In this document: in pieces, positions 63,730 to 64,000 of the stretch | Layout of the letters: each line of letters starts with the position of its first letter | How positions within the stretch are numbered: the stretch's first letter is position 1 | Assembly (NCBI GenBank): GCA_030123625.1 | Contig: CP126121.1 | Coordinates: 1,342,179 to 1,406,178, forward strand | DNA: 64,000 nucleotides | From: Nitrospira sp. | Lineage (GTDB): Bacteria; Nitrospirota; Nitrospiria; Nitrospirales; Nitrospiraceae | Direction: 5' to 3' | Program-made: the position numbers and the translations under genes | The notes under the pieces: generated by a model | What the model was told of the DNA's origin: nothing | Database searches by the model: none | Seen by the model: only the letters and a program-made list of their open reading frames with translations

Positions 63730-63738
63730 GTTGGCCCT

Positions 63739-64000
63739 ATGACTAACGCCGCAAAACTCCGAGCCGCATTGAAAAGGCCCGGTGCTTTGAAGATAGTCGG
63801 CGCTCACGATGCGCTCAGCGCCCGTCTCATCGAACGCGCCGGTTTCGACGGTGTCTGGGCGAGCGGCTTCGCCATTTCAGCCTCTCTGAAATGTATCCCC
63901 GACGCCAGTTTTATCACCTCCAGCGAGCAACTCGACATTGAACGGAATATCGTTGAGGCCGTGAACATTCCAGTGATCGCTGATTGCGACACCGGATATG
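63739..64000 (+). CDS. pepM: Phosphoenolpyruvate mutase (partial, N-terminal part)
   Basis: Only the first 87 residues are in the window. They match the PEP mutase/isocitrate lyase superfamily: GAHDALSARLIERAGFDGVWASGF, shown in parts around residues 21-43, with Trp40 and Ser42, and IADCDTGY with Asp82 and Asp84 for Mg binding. PEP mutase makes phosphonopyruvate, the entry to nearly all phosphonates. The diagnostic EDKxxxxxNS loop lies beyond the edge, so phosphonopyruvate hydrolase or methylisocitrate-lyase-like proteins are not excluded. Neighbouring Ppd and transaminase genes make PepM the best call. Confidence 0.85.
   Translation, partial: MTNAAKLRAALKRPGALKIVGAHDALSARLIERAGFDGVWASGFAISASLKCIPDASFITSSEQLDIERNIVEAVNIPVIADCDTGY

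Noticed and set aside
1-64000. rRNA, tRNA, CRISPR arrays, prophage or integrative element
   Set aside because: None recognised by eye; no integrase, transposase, phage structural or cas genes were seen. A covariance-model search was not possible.

Overview
The window is a gene-dense bacterial chromosome segment with moderately high GC. Most genes lie on the minus strand. Its gene set, Gram-negative-type cell-division and peptidoglycan cluster, PilSR/PilC genes, and protein N-termini resembling those I associate with Nitrospira point to the phylum Nitrospirota. That placement is an inference from remembered family resemblance, not a database result. No rRNA, tRNA or CRISPR array was recognised.

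Layout. (1) 1-6781, minus: a ribosomal and fatty-acid block, rpsF-ssb-rpsR-yceD-rpmF-plsX-fabH-fabD-fabG-acpP-fabF, with fabF cut by the window edge. (2) 6829-12949, plus: a DNA-damage or mutagenesis cassette made of a catalytically dead ImuB-like Y-family protein, a DnaE2-type polymerase, a UdgX-type uracil-DNA glycosylase, a cysteine hydrolase and a Tag-like protein that has lost its catalytic residue. A perfect spaced palindrome lies just upstream. (3) 13179-16855: a BT1-family transporter, an unknown membrane protein, a MntA/HepT toxin-antitoxin locus whose toxin is frameshifted twice, and a hydroxylase pseudogene. (4) 16856-26643, minus: ychF, pth, rplY, prs, ispE, pilR, pilS, pilC, pgsA. 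(5) 27322-49590, minus: a serine hydrolase and a long division/wall (dcw) cluster. In transcription order the cluster reads rsmH-ftsL-ftsI-murE-murF-mraY-murD-ftsW-murG-murC-murB-ddl-ftsQ-ftsA-ftsZ-pgeF-yggS-proC-yggT-divIVA. It starts at a strong sigma70-type promoter and has no mraZ. (6) 49787-57256: a secreted repeat protein, a beta-propeller lipoprotein, yajQ, cstA, an MFS transporter and two PilZ proteins. (7) 57232-64000: an apparent phosphonate pathway with a PEP mutase (plus strand, cut by the window end), split phosphonopyruvate decarboxylase, AEP-type transaminase, nucleotidyltransferase, CDP-alcohol phosphotransferase and a flippase-like membrane protein. Together these suggest production of a CMP-activated aminoethylphosphonate and its transfer to a lipid or polyol.

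A family of short elements (about 128-163 bp) with imperfect terminal inverted repeats occurs three times (27192, 40869, 52604). Each lies just downstream of a gene, and two copies abut the stop codon of the neighbouring gene. The observations most worth checking are the phosphonate cluster, the ImuB-DnaE2-UdgX cassette with its palindrome, the decaying HepT toxin beside an intact antitoxin, and the inverted-repeat elements.
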